Of a DNA stretch of 64,000 nucleotides, positions 11,183 to 22,144 are shown piece by piece. The first letter of the stretch is position 1. Every line of letters begins with the position of its first letter. The notes beneath the pieces were generated by a model that was not told where the DNA came from, ran no database searches, and saw nothing but the letters and a program-made list of their open reading frames with translations. The translations under genes were made by a program, and so were the position numbers. The stretch lies in assembly GCA_010015655.1 (NCBI GenBank), contig ML976743.1:248001-312000 (forward strand), in the 5' to 3' direction. This DNA comes from Bimuria novae-zelandiae CBS 107.79. Lineage: Eukaryota > Ascomycota > Dothideomycetes > Pleosporales > Didymosphaeriaceae.

Positions 11183-11971
11183 TCACAGCCTTGCCGGCAT
11201 CCTCATAGCACCATCCAGCCGTATTATGGTCCCATTCAACATACCATTCTCTATCGAATCCCTCACCGTCCTCGCAAACTCCTCCGCGTGCCCCGCCCTC
11301 TTGGGGAACTCCATCGCTTTCTCCAGGCTCTGCTTCACCTTCGGCGAAATCATCTTCGTCATACTTGACTCAAACAACGCCGGCGCAATCGTCACAGCGC
11401 GGATACCATACTTCGATAGATCGCGAGCCAGCGGCAGCGTCAAGCTCGCCACCGCGCCTTTGCTTGCTGCATACGCAACCTGTCCCATCTGTCCATCAAA
11501 AGCCGCAGAACTCGCTACCATAATGATAACACCGCGCTCGCCATCAGGTCCCTCTGGTTGGACTGTCGTCATATGCGGCAGCGCCTGGCGAATCAAATCC
11601 AGCGTCCCTCTCAAATTCACATTAAGCACGAAATCAATGCTCGATATCGACAGCGGTTCATTTTTCTTGTCGATGATGAGGCCGGGGAGCCCGACGCCTG
11701 CGCCTGCTACCACGCCGCCGATGGGCTTGCCTGTTTCCTTGACCCAAGCTACTGTGCCAGCAATGGCGGCGGCGATGGCGTCGGTGTCGGAGACGTCCAC
11801 TTCGAAGAACTTTGCGCGCGGGCCGAGGGAGGATACGATGTCAGAGCCCGCGTCGGCGTTGAGGTCGAGCAGCGAGACGTAAGCGCCGTGCGCGTGGAGG
11901 TCGTGGGCTGTTGCGAGACCGAGACCTGAGGCGCCGCCGGAGATTATGAAGGTGCGATTCGCGATTTTCAT
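11183..11971 (-). CDS. Short-chain dehydrogenase, 3-hydroxyacyl-CoA dehydrogenase type-2 / 17beta-HSD10-like
   Basis: Single-exon 262-aa classical SDR. Visible are the cofactor motif SGGASGLGLA (TGxxxGxG type, about 10-19), the acidic LLDLN after beta-2 (Asp, NAD preference), VDVSD, VAGAG in place of NNAG, catalytic Ser in MVASSAAF, and YAASK (YxxxK) followed by LPLARDLSKYGIRAVTIAP. The pattern with an LPLARDL segment and a C-terminal FP..AG..EEFA is that of HSD10-type mitochondrial 3-hydroxyacyl-CoA dehydrogenases, so a role in fatty-acid or branched-chain degradation is likely; the substrate is inferred. It ends 37 bp from the convergent UTP11 stop. Confidence 0.88.
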   Translation of the reverse strand: MKIANRTFIISGGASGLGLATAHDLHAHGAYVSLLDLNADAGSDIVSSLGPRAKFFEVDVSDTDAIAAAIAGTVAWVKETGKPIGGVVAGAGVGLPGLIIDKKNEPLSISSIDFVLNVNLRGTLDLIRQALPHMTTVQPEGPDGERGVIIMVASSAAFDGQMGQVAYAASKGAVASLTLPLARDLSKYGIRAVTIAPALFESSMTKMISPKVKQSLEKAMEFPKRAGHAEEFARTVRDSIENGMLNGTIIRLDGAMRMPARL

Positions 11972-12656
11972 GGCGGAGTTGAGTGTGGGTGGTTTGATGG
12001 CGTATCAGACGCGATCGAGGTGTTGTTGGTAGATCTAGTGGTGTGTAAGGTTGTGAATGCGCTTGTGTTTGGAATCGTGAGCTGTGGAATCTAGTTGGAG
12101 CGGCACGAGGTCTTTCACATGTTGTACCTAACCTGCGCCCCACAAAATGCTAGTCGAATTCACAGTTAGTACATGCAGTGTGCAACCCGGAAGCTTTACG
12201 CGATTCTCATACAGTGTATGTATAAATCATCTGATTCTGCGCACAAACTTTAGAAGCTCCTTATGATAGCTCTGCAGTCTCTTCCTGTGTCACCCTGCGT
12301 GAGTAGTGTTAGCTGGGTGTCTCTTGGGACAGAGCCGCATGAGCTTGTCAGGGAGTCTATACTTGAACGATGGTTCTGTAAGAAAATTGAGAGGGTAGAC
12401 AAGTATAATTGAATGTACCCGTAGGCTCTACCTATACATTGCTTAGAGCGAGGAAGAGCCTCTCCACATTTTGTGTTGTTGCATTAAGTCTTTCAACCTC
12501 GGCAGCCGGAACCACCATCGCGCCGCTCCGTATCTGTCCAGACCCTGTCGGTCCCTGCTCCGAAGAAATCTACACCCACAATTTTTTCGCGGCGCTTCGT
12601 CCCTTCTGCAAACAAATGCCGTGCTGGTCTGATCAACCAGCCTCTCCCTCCCCTTT
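11972..12656. other. Intergenic region (divergent promoters of SDR and G-patch gene)
   Basis: About 685 bases between divergent genes. Pyrimidine-rich leader just before 12657. A small open frame (12409-12660) has no recognisable features and I regard it as chance. Confidence 0.5.
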
Positions 12657-14108
12657 ATGAATGCGGAGCGCTTGCTAAAGAAGCAAGGCTGGCGCGGCTC
12701 CGGTCACTCCCTTGACACCACCGGCCGCGGCATCAAGAAACCGCTCCTCATCTCTCACAAGCAGGACCAGAACGGCCTGGGCCACAAGAAGTCAGCCTGG
12801 AAGACGGACGACCAGTGGTGGATGCGAGCTTTTGACGAGAGCTTGCAGAATTTAGGCACCGGACAGACGAGCACGCTTGCGCAAGTGCAGGAGAAGGGAA
12901 TCAATCACGGAGGGCTGTACGGTTTCTTCGTTAAGGGCGAGGGACTGACAGGGACTATTACAAGCGAGGAAACAACACCTGCGCCTACTTCGGGTCAGAG
13001 TACGCCGCCAACGTCGGTTACATCCTCCGAAAGCGAACAATCCGACGGCAGCGGCAGCGATTCGAATTCCGCGAGCAGCAGCAGCGAAGAACCCTCAGAA
13101 TCGAGCGAGAGCGAAGCCCTATCAGACTCTTCGGAAACGGCGAAGCTCAAAAAGAATCAGAACAAAAAAAGGAAGCTGAATGCGGCGGACGATGCTCCCG
13201 CCAGCAAGAAGTTGAAGCAGGGAGATGGCGAGCCGAAGGCCCCAGTCACCGAGATCACGACTGTGCTGGGCACGACTGGCGAAGATTATTGGCCACGTAT
13301 TTGTGCCGTTAGGAAGACTATCACCAGGAAGGTCATGGCTCAGACTAAGGCGAGGGAGAGAATGGGTGTATATGGACTATACATCGCCACGAAGCAAGCA
13401 CGAGATCAGAAGCTGAAGTACTACGACGATCCGAACAACCCGGGCAAGAAGATCTCGCTGAAATCCGCCAAGATCGAGCGCCAGAAGAATATGCGTATTG
13501 ACCAAAAGAAGCTCAGCCAAGAAATGATCGCGGATGCCATGCTCAAAGGCGACCTACCGAACCACGCCAATTGGTCCAGAGAAGAAATTCTCGCAAATTA
13601 CACCAACATTGAGAAGGCTATCAAGGCTATTGATAGAGCGCACCACGAGTTGGTGAAACAGAGAGGAAAAGAGGCGAAGAAAAAGAGAGCCCAGGCAGCA
13701 GAAGTAGTCCGACGCCAGTCCATCATCACGGCACAACTCGCCCTGCTCAATCCCGAAAAGAAGGCCAACTACGAAGCCCGCGCCGCGGAAAAAGGTCAAT
13801 CGCTTGGCGATTACATACTCCGCCGCGTCGAGAAGAACGAAGCCAAGAAGGCGGAGAAAGAAGCAGCAGAGAAGTCTGCTAAGAAGCTCGCCAAGAAAGC
13901 GGCCAAGGAAGCGAAGAAAGGTAAAGGTCCCATGTTCTTCGTTGACACCGAAGGCGACACTGCTGGGCTCGTCATCTGGACGCCTCTTGAGGACGGTACT
14001 TGTCCGATCGACCCTTCGATCTGGGAAGGTCGCACTGTCAAGGACCTGCCCAAGCCGGTGCGCGAGGCGCGCAGGAAGTGGATGGAGCAGCAGCGTAATG
14101 CGCGCTAG
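12657..14108 (+). CDS. TMA23: G-patch ribosome-biogenesis protein, Tma23-like
   Basis: Single exon, 483 aa. The first 70 residues carry the signature MNAERLLKKQGWRGSGHSL, then a degenerate G-patch ending QNGLGHKK and the segment DDQWWMRAFDESLQNL. This is the arrangement of yeast Tma23, a nucleolar protein linked to 40S biogenesis. Residues about 100-170 are Ser/Glu/Pro-rich, then a Lys-rich nuclear-localisation-like block (NKKRKLNAADDAPASKKLK). The C-terminal half is charged and helical (Lys/Ala/Glu repeats near 390-420). The frame ends at TAG 14106-14108, but a Lys/Arg-rich open frame continues in the next frame to 14388 and may be the original C-terminus (see findings). Confidence 0.85.
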   Translation: MNAERLLKKQGWRGSGHSLDTTGRGIKKPLLISHKQDQNGLGHKKSAWKTDDQWWMRAFDESLQNLGTGQTSTLAQVQEKGINHGGLYGFFVKGEGLTGTITSEETTPAPTSGQSTPPTSVTSSESEQSDGSGSDSNSASSSSEEPSESSESEALSDSSETAKLKKNQNKKRKLNAADDAPASKKLKQGDGEPKAPVTEITTVLGTTGEDYWPRICAVRKTITRKVMAQTKARERMGVYGLYIATKQARDQKLKYYDDPNNPGKKISLKSAKIERQKNMRIDQKKLSQEMIADAMLKGDLPNHANWSREEILANYTNIEKAIKAIDRAHHELVKQRGKEAKKKRAQAAEVVRRQSIITAQLALLNPEKKANYEARAAEKGQSLGDYILRRVEKNEAKKAEKEAAEKSAKKLAKKAAKEAKKGKGPMFFVDTEGDTAGLVIWTPLEDGTCPIDPSIWEGRTVKDLPKPVREARRKWMEQQRNAR

Positions 14109-15574
14109 ATCGCAGCCGGCAAGCCCATCCAAAGGACCTACCCGAGCGGAGAACAAGATGAAGGACCTGGCAGCGAGGACCAGGCAGGAGCTTACGAAGA
14201 TGGGCAAGAAGAATGGCGCGACTAAGGAGGAGATAAACCAGGCGAGGAGGGAGGCCAAGAAGCAGATGCGGGAGGCTAAATGCGCGGCGAAGTGGGAGGA
14301 GAGGGGTGGACTTCGGGTGACGAGCAGTGTGAAGCTTGCTGACAAGCTGAAGACGAGGCACAAGGTTAGCCTCAAGATGAAGGCGTAGGCGAGGAGCTCC
14401 GGCGCTAATGCGACGCCTGTTGCTGCCTCCGTCTGAAGGCGTGGACTTTAGCAATGAGCTTAGGCTTAGTATGGCAATCTAGACTGGCGTTATAGTGTTC
14501 GATGCACGACAGGTACAGCTTCCGTAGGAAAAATTTCCATTGCCATGACGATACGTAGCCCGACGGACCTCGGGCTAGTCGCGCCAGGTACCCTACCTAG
14601 CAAACACCTGGCGCACGACTCCGGCCTCCGCGTTCCCCCCGTCAAACTCAATGACAGCGGGAGAGAACCTTGTGAGGGTTCTCGGTTCTTAGAAGGAATT
14701 CCTTGTGACAGACATCTCGCCCTGGAGTGACATGGTACCTGTCTCGAGGAGTCTCACCCCCAGGCTCGCATACGTGCCAAGGGAGACAGACTTAGCGCTG
14801 AGGCGCCGCGCGAGCTTGATGAAGCTGTAGTGGTGAGGCAAAGTAAGTAGCCTTGAAACCTCACATAAAAGGCACGTCGACGGTAAGGTATAGTGCGATG
14901 GAGCTATGGCGACCTGGAGATCCGATCCCTGCAGAGCGGCGCCCGGACCTGGGAGATAGGGAACTGGTGGGACAGCAGTGAGTTGACGTGGCTGCACCGG
15001 AGGGGTCGCGAAGAGACTGCAGTGAGCATGCGCTGGTCGACGGTCGGTGTCGTGGAGGTGCACCGCAAGCGCAAGAGGTCGAGCTGTGTCTTATGCCTCT
15101 CGCAGATGTACGCAGCAGGCTGTAGCGAGCTGCAACTCTCTCATGCAAAGTGGGCAAGGTTATGCTGCACTAGGGTGCGAGTGCTTGTGTGTTTGGAGCC
15201 GCAGGCGTGGTCGTGGTGTGCGTGCCTGGCGAGACTCGGGCCCTAAAACAGCGGCCCGATCAAAATTTGGACGGCGCCACCAAACCCCAACATTTCAACC
15301 TTAGTCCGTTTCGCTTGCCTTTTGAGCGCCCCGATGTCTTGAAGAAAGCGTCGCGCGTACTGCCGTGTCACCGCTTGTAAATTTAGTGCATGACATGCGT
15401 CTGAAACATGAGAGGCTAGCACTCTGACCCCCGGACCAGCCAAAGCGAGGCCTCACTTCTGCCTTTCTGCCCCGACACACCTCACTGCCCTCCATGTCCG
15501 TCGTGTCTCAACTTTGAGAGATCTGTATTTATCTGCAATGCTGTGCGACCAAGACGCAGGGTGGTGACGCTTGC
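14109..15574. other. Intergenic region with a possible frame-shifted C-terminal tail at its left edge
   Basis: 14109-14388 reads as basic, coding-like sequence (KKNGATKEEINQARREAKKQ) in frame +1 relative to the G-patch gene. The remaining 1.2 kb to the THG1 start has only small unconnected open frames and nothing I can identify. Confidence 0.45.
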
Positions 15575-18461
15575 ATGGCGAACTCAAAGTGAGTCAAGAT
15601 GGGCGCGATCACTGTGAGCGCTGTCGGGTCGCTCGTTGGGTGTGAGGCAGCCGCAGCGAACGACCAACCGAACCGCAGAACCGTGAGACTGACCAGCCGC
15701 TAGGTACGAATACGTGCGCTCCTTCGAGCAGCCTGACAACCTCTTGCCCAATACCTTTATCGTGGTGCGGCTCGATGGCAGGGGCTTCACAAAGTACGAG
15801 CAAAGCTGCAACAAAGCTGCCCCCTCCCAAAACCTCATGTTTCCAGCTTCTCTCTCCCCATCTCAGCTTCTTTCCGTTCTGGGCTGCTGGGGGCCGTCCG
15901 GATTGGAGCTAGGCCGCATACACGGTGGAAGAGAAGCGTTTTGAGAAGCGAGCACCGATTACCCGACGTGTGCTGATATGTTCGCTACCGCAGACTGACC
16001 GCCAAGTACAACTTCGAAAAGCCTAATGACCGACGAGCGCTGGACTTGATGAATGAGGCGGCTGTGGCCGTCATGAGAGATCTGCCGGACCTCGTGTTGG
16101 CTTACGGTCAGAGCGACGAATTCAGGTATGTTATCCAGCCTTGCGTGCACCCTGCTCGAAGGGCAGCGAATCTATGAGAGAAAACACCATGTGGAGCTGA
16201 ACTTTCACAAGAAGAATTGAAATTTTGGCGTTTGAAGGGTTTTCAGCTGATGTGTGGTACAGTTTCGTCTTCTACAAGGACTGCACGCTGTTCGAGCGGC
16301 GGGCTAGGTACGAATTTCCGCATCATGGCGACCAACGTCGGACATGTCGATGTGCGGGGTACTACGCCTCTTCAAGATGCTAATGACGTTTAGCAAGCTC
16401 GTGACTACGATTGTATCAACATTTACGGCCAACTATGTGTTTGGATGGGCACAGCATTTCCCGGACACACCCCTGACGGCACCATTGCCTTCATTCGACG
16501 GACGAGCAGTATGCTACCCCAGTCCGACTAATTTAAGAGACTATCTGAGCTGGCGGCAAGCTGACTGTAAGTTCGCTACCACTGGTTGGGGCGTGACCAT
16601 GCATACATATATCCGATACTTTTATGCACCCCACGTCAGGCCTTCCGAAGCTCTGGGCACGAATCTTACTTTGCACAGGCCACATAAATAATCTGTATAA
16701 TACCACTTTTTGGGCTCTCGTCTTGAAAGGTGGCCTAGATAATCGGGTTGCAGAGAAAGAACTCTCGGGCACTGTCTCTGCGGATAAGAATGAGATTTTG
16801 TTCAAAAGGTTCGGTATCAACTACAACAACGAGCCGGAGATTTTTAAAAAGGGCAGCGTGCTCTACAGAGATGTAAGATTGCAGCTCCTGTGCTCGGAAG
16901 ATTTACCTAATCGCTTCAGTTTTTCCCAACATCAACGCAGTCGACACCGGTGCCTGCAAAACTACAGACGATACAACCACCAACACCACATTCAGTAGCA
17001 AGGCCAATGTCTCAACCGCTGGAACGCACACCTTACAATCTTTTCCGCTCTTCTCCTCCCTCTGGCGCTTCTACGGCGACGGCGTCTACACCACGCGGGC
17101 CGACTTTCCTCTCGACGTCCACAACTCCGTCGCCTCCACCGTCACCACCGGCCCTATCGATGCCCACGTTCCCCAAAAATTTCGAAATACCTTCCGTAGG
17201 TCACCCTTCAACCTTCTGGTCTTCGATGATTGCGCCGACCTCGCCACCCACCAACGGATCGGCTCATCGCCACGCTGCCTTGCAACCCATTGCCCTCCCA
17301 CCACCGACGCTCAAACCGAGTACACGACCACCGCCTTCGCTGGACCCTCCGAACGCTATCGCTCACATCAACACATCACCCCTCGCGTCCCCCTACGGCG
17401 GCAGACCAAGTGCGGTCCCCTCACGCACAAGATCCGCCTCGAAGAAACCCGTAAAGCCCTTCTCCCACTCCGCCAGCGCCTCTCTGTCTGCAAACCCAGG
17501 AAAGCAGAGCGTACCCTACTGCCCCTCTCCCAAACGCAGCCCCAGTATGTCCGTCCTCGAGTCCGGCCTCAGAGGCACGCACATGCACGGCCCGCCACAG
17601 ATCCCGCTGCGCATCTCGTCGATCCCGCCGAACCACGCCCCGCGGAAGCTCTCCCTGCCTAGTCAGAAATCATACGCGCTGCTGCGGCAGGAAGCTTCCG
17701 AGGGGGGAACTGGGAGAGGGGAGAGGGGGGACAGGGCGAGACCGCGCACGCCGCCCCTGCAGCTCATGACGATGAAAGAACTACCTTCCCCGCCGGCAGT
17801 CGACTACGATGAGGGCCATGTGCGCGGCATGGTCATGGGCAGCGAGCCCCAGGCGTGGAGCCAGTCGCCGCCACCGCCGACGCGCGGGTCGGGCACCTCG
17901 AGCAATGGTGGCCACGGGGAGATGGAGAGTCTGATTGTGAATCCTGTAATCCCCCTATCACCGCCGCAGACGCAGACACAACCACAGGGCCATGTGCACG
18001 CGCACACGCACTCGCACTCGCACGTTAGAACCGTCTCGGGAGCCGAGGGAGGGGCGAGGAGTTATTCTTTCCCCAGCCCACCCTCACACAGTGGCGAGGA
18101 ACACTTCTCAACGTTCGACTGGGAGCCTTCCCACCCGCAACCCCACACCTCCTCACCGCTTGAGTCCTCGTCTATCCTCCCCCACTCGCCCTCCCCGCCC
18201 CCAGCCCTCCCGCATAAATCCCTCTCCCGGCGCACCAAGAAAGCGAGACAAGTCATGGGCATGGACGACGATACCCCTAGCTTTCCCGCGCACGGGAAGG
18301 ACAAGCGTGATGAGGGCCGTCCCGTTCAAATGAGTAAAACGCAACAGGAAAAAGAGCGCAAGAAGAGGGGGAAAGCGAAGATTGTGGTCGAGCATGTTGA
18401 TCTCATCGGCGATTCGTTTTGGGAGCGGCGCCCGTGGATATTGAGTGGGCGGGCGGGGTAG
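15575..18461 (+). CDS. THG1: tRNA(His) guanylyltransferase with a very long internal insertion
   Basis: Exons 15575-15588, 15704-15793, 15994-16125, 16263-16307, 16394-16566, 16679-16872 and 16920-18461 (729 aa against about 240-300 usual). Thg1 adds the G-1 residue to tRNA(His). The start [13 protein letters not shown] is canonical. The metal-binding residues are present: Asp29 in RLDGRGF and Asp76-Glu77 in [25 protein letters not shown] and [10 protein letters not shown] complete the catalytic fold by residue 216. Relatives reach their C-terminal tail within about 50 residues. Here about 470 Pro/Ser/Thr-rich residues intervene before the tail appears in the same frame: [16 protein letters not shown], then [19 protein letters not shown]. 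All six introns are GT-AG, and exon 1 has only 14 coding bases. The catalytic part is certain; how the insert is expressed is not. Confidence 0.88.
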
Positions 18462-18850
18462 AACACGCGCCCTTCGTGGGGGGTTTATACGAATTGTTAG
18501 GATATTGAATTTTCAGTGAATGGTTTGGATGCAAGCGAGAGAGCTTTGGTTGAGTGAGGGATTTCTTTAGGCGTAGGGGAGGGGCAAGGAATGGCAGGTG
18601 TACGCACGACCATGATCTCCACGTATGGCTGGCTGTAATCTCCACGTATGACTGGCTGTACTATACTTCCCAAGTAGGCAAAGCAAAAATGCAATAAGTG
18701 TCTAATCTCTATAACGTCGCTGATGTAACGCCGCCCAATGCACCTCGCTACTATGCCAAACATGTCTTGCTTCAAACCCAAGCATGCCAAAGATATCCTC
18801 TCCGAGCGCCAAATCAAAATTTCAGTACAGCCGGCTTACGCAACACTCAA
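18462..18850. other. Intergenic region between convergent THG1 and PAH1
   Basis: About 390 bases, shared 3' flanks. Contains a short near-direct repeat, ctccacgtatg followed by gctggctgta, around 18617-18660. No gene seen. Confidence 0.5.
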
Positions 18851-21355
18851 CTATGTCCGCTTGGGACTCCCTTTCGGAGTAGGCATCTCCTCCTTCACCC
18901 TCATCTCCTTCACTCCATCCGCAAGCCAATCTACTTCCTTCGTCGGCGTCCGCTGCAGCACCTGCTCGTGCGCCTCCTCCTCCTCTTCGTCCGACACCTC
19001 ACCCTCACCCTCACCCTCACCCTCCTCGTCCGACTCCGCCTCTTCATGCTCATCCCCATCCCCTTCCACACTCTCCACAATCGAGTCTTCCATACCCCCC
19101 ATCTCATCTACACTCTCCTGCGTGAGATAACTCGCCTCGAGATCCTCGCCCACCTCGGAGCCCTCATCCTCACTATGCACGGACCCCTCTTCTTCGCTGC
19201 CCGCATCGTCGGCGTCGTCTTCGCTGTCTGTGAAGTCCTCGATGTCGAGCGGGCGTTCGCGCCAGTAGTTGAAGTCCGTGAACTGCTCGCCGCCGGGGGG
19301 CACGAGCAGGCCGACGGGCGGGAAGAAGTGGTCTACGATTTCGCGCATCGAGGCGTAGCCGGTGCGGTACGAGTTTAGGGAAAGCACGTCGAGGGAGACT
19401 TCGGCGTTTGAGTTGATGGTGAAAATGCGGTAGTTGGGGATGTTGACGGAGCGGTAGGAGAGGGCGTCGGTGAAGCTGGGACGGTTAGCGTGGTTCGAGA
19501 AAGCTGCCTGAGAGAATCGATGGAGTGGGGTACTCACCGATTGCCGAATCCAGCGTAGAAAGGCGTCTGCCCAGGCGGTTTGCCGAATAGATTCATAATG
19601 TCCCGTAAGCAAGCCATCTTGAACACCTCCGGCTTGCGCAGGTAGATTTCGCGGCGCAATGCTGCTATCGTCCGGTCCGGACTCATGATGACAGGTCCCT
19701 TCGGTAAGCGGTAACCATCTTGTACTACGCCGTTGAGATATGTTCTCGTCATATCTGCTTGTCCGACAGATCGACTTGTCAAGTAGAAGATGTTGTAGCC
19801 GTTGCTTACTATGTCGGTGTACAGCTTCGCGACTCCTTGATGTGTCCAGTCTCGTCCGATTATGGTTAACACGTGGCCTAGAGCGTCCGACTTGGTTATG
19901 GTACCGTCAATATCTGAGATCACGATTGGGACGTCGTGCTTCCAGTAGAACATGTACGCACTACATGTGGAGCGGTTCACGGTGAAGCTCATTGTGTTTG
20001 AACTAGAATAGATTGTCAGTACTCTGCGCCAACGAAAGAAGTCATACGAGGACTTTGGGTACTCACCCTGGCTTCAGCCCCAGCGACTTCAGTTGGTCAC
20101 TGGTGAGGCGCAATGTTTTCGCATAGCTGCGTGTCTCGCCATCCGCCGACTTTGGTGGGGTAATCAATCCAATAGCACTGTCAGAATCCCGGCGCATATG
20201 CTGCGGGAACTCTGCGGTCATGTCACTCTGAGCATCGTCGCTGTGGTACCCCGGATCTGATACGGCGTCTGTTGATAGCAGTGCCTCCTGTAAAACTTGG
20301 TCAGCGCAGTCCGAGTAAATGGCGTCCTCCAGATATATGATCCGCCTTCGCACTGCCTTATCCTGGGGCAACGTACCTCGTTGAGGGCCGCGATGCCAGA
20401 CTTGTGCATAGCGGCCGCCTTCGACTCCTCACTACTGTATATCCACAGATTGCCGTGTTCATCGGCGCCGATCAAGGCCCCAATGTCGTAGTTGCCCTCC
20501 AGCTCATCCGAAAGTATCTTTCTTGCGACTACCTCGGCGCGCAAGGCCTCCTGCTCGCTGCTCTTGTAGCCCGTCATGTCCAACATCAGGTCGCCGCTTT
20601 CGGTAACTTTGTTTGGGATATTCGAAGTGAACAGTTTCTTGGAGAGGTTGATAGCGCGGGCCATGGCTTCATCGGGAGACAACTAGAAGCCGGTCAGTTA
20701 TAGTTAATTTTCACGCCTTGATACAACTCACCGGTGGTGGACTGGTAGACCGGGTGGGAATGTTCCATGCTGTTGCCTCGTCCCTGCTGAGCTTGATAGT
20801 CGCATGCTCTTTGTCTTCAAAGGACTTTGCGAATGCAGACTTTGTCGAAGGCAACTCTTCGTCGCTGTTCGAGCGGAAGGTTTGAAAACCAGACCAATCG
20901 CCGGATTTGGGCCTTTCCCCCAGGAGATCTGGCCGCGGTATCCGGCCTTGCATGGTCGATCGTCTCATGATGCTGGTGCCGTCTAGCTCAAGAGGCTCAG
21001 GTTCAGGGCTCGGCTCGATGGCCCTCTGCTCGGGACTGGAAGCGGGAGACGCCAGCGGAGACGTCTGCATGTCCTCGGGAATGGCAGACGTGGTTTCGAA
21101 GACGAAAAAGGCCTCTCCACCTTCCCCGAGCTTCATGGCATAGTCCTTTTTCTCGCCATTGACCTTGAATTCCACCTTCTTATCTGAAGGCCGCAGTATT
21201 TGGTACTTTCCGAAGCGGACGTGGAAGGGCGAGCATGCCAGGCTGCCATCTTCCAGCTCGACCACGATTACGTCAATCGCACCGCTCAGGGTCGCCGGGT
21301 TTATCGAGTTCCAGCCCTTGGAGACGCCGCTGGTGAGTGAGCGCACATAGTTCAT
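18851..21355 (-). CDS. PAH1: Lipin-type Mg2+-dependent phosphatidate phosphatase
   Basis: Five exons on the minus strand: 20732-21355, 20377-20682, 20067-20287, 19538-20002, 18851-19475 (746 aa). Pah1/Ned1/lipin dephosphorylates phosphatidate to diacylglycerol at ER/nuclear and lipid-droplet membranes. The N-lipin domain is complete (MNYVRSLTSGVSKGW, then LSGAIDVIVVE and PFHVRFGKYQ). The HAD-like LNS2 domain has the catalytic DIDGTIT (about 414-420), FYLTSRSVGQA, PKGPVIMSPD, FYAGFGNR and YRIFTIN. The C-terminus is very acidic, partly encoded by a CCCTCA hexamer run near 19000-19030, typical of Pah1 tails. The start is the MNYVRS methionine. Introns are GT-AG and phase-consistent. Divergent from the FN3-domain gene; convergent with THG1. 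Confidence 0.95.
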
Positions 21356-22144
21356 TGCCCCAGCTGGCGGCACGGAAGGGGCTCAATTCAACGGTGCACG
21401 GGCGGGGTGCAGACGGAGGTCTGTGGTGAAGCGGAATGTTCGTGAAGCTTGGGGACTGCTGGTCGTCGTAGAGCCTCACTGGGCAGTGGGTTACGTTGGG
21501 CGCCTGGAGCGGAGGGTAGAAATGCGGGCAGGTCAGATCGGGCGGGAGCGTCTTGTTTGTGGTACAGGAGGGTAAACCGAGTCCAGATTAGCCAGTAATA
21601 TGGTACTTTTCTGTGTTGCAGAGAGGTTTGGTGTGCGGAGAAGGAAGGAGCTTGCGGGCGCGCGATGCGGTCGCCGAGGCATGTCAGGTGTTGTCACGGA
21701 CCCTACTTTTGGGGCAATCATGGGATTGTCATGTTGGAATTCGCACGCCGATCCGGAACAAGACGGAACATTGCAGCACATGTGTGGACGACGGGACTGT
21801 GGCGTTGGAGAAACACGTCCAACAACATGCTTGATCGAGGGCGCGCATCGGCACGCTGTTTTGCATTGTTGAGCTGCAGGTGGAGCGGCTGCAGCACTCA
21901 ACGGCGGGAATAAGGCTTATACAGTGCCTACCACTACCTACCTGCATGACCGACAACGCCCAAGAACAGCGGCAGTCTGCGCCCGCACGCTGAGGAAAGC
22001 ATGTACACGGTGTGGGGTCGTCCACGAAGGGCTGCAGGTCGCCTAACGCCATCGGGCCGATTTGCGTGAAGCCGTAAAGTGCGGGAGAGGCGCCGCAACC
22101 TCTGCTACACCACACCCCGACACGTGAACAGGCTGGCCGTCGCC
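21356..22144. other. Divergent promoter region, PAH1 / FN3-domain gene
   Basis: About 790 bases. Small open frames on both strands overlap and look like chance. No recognisable element. Confidence 0.5.

Noticed and set aside
11031..11882. 283-codon plus-strand frame opposite the HSD10-like SDR.
   Set aside because: Antisense shadow; the minus strand has the full SDR motif set.
13554..14375. 273-codon open frame antisense to the G-patch gene.
   Set aside because: Hydrophobic, Leu/Phe-rich mirror of a Lys/Glu-rich coding strand; a known shadow effect, with no motif.
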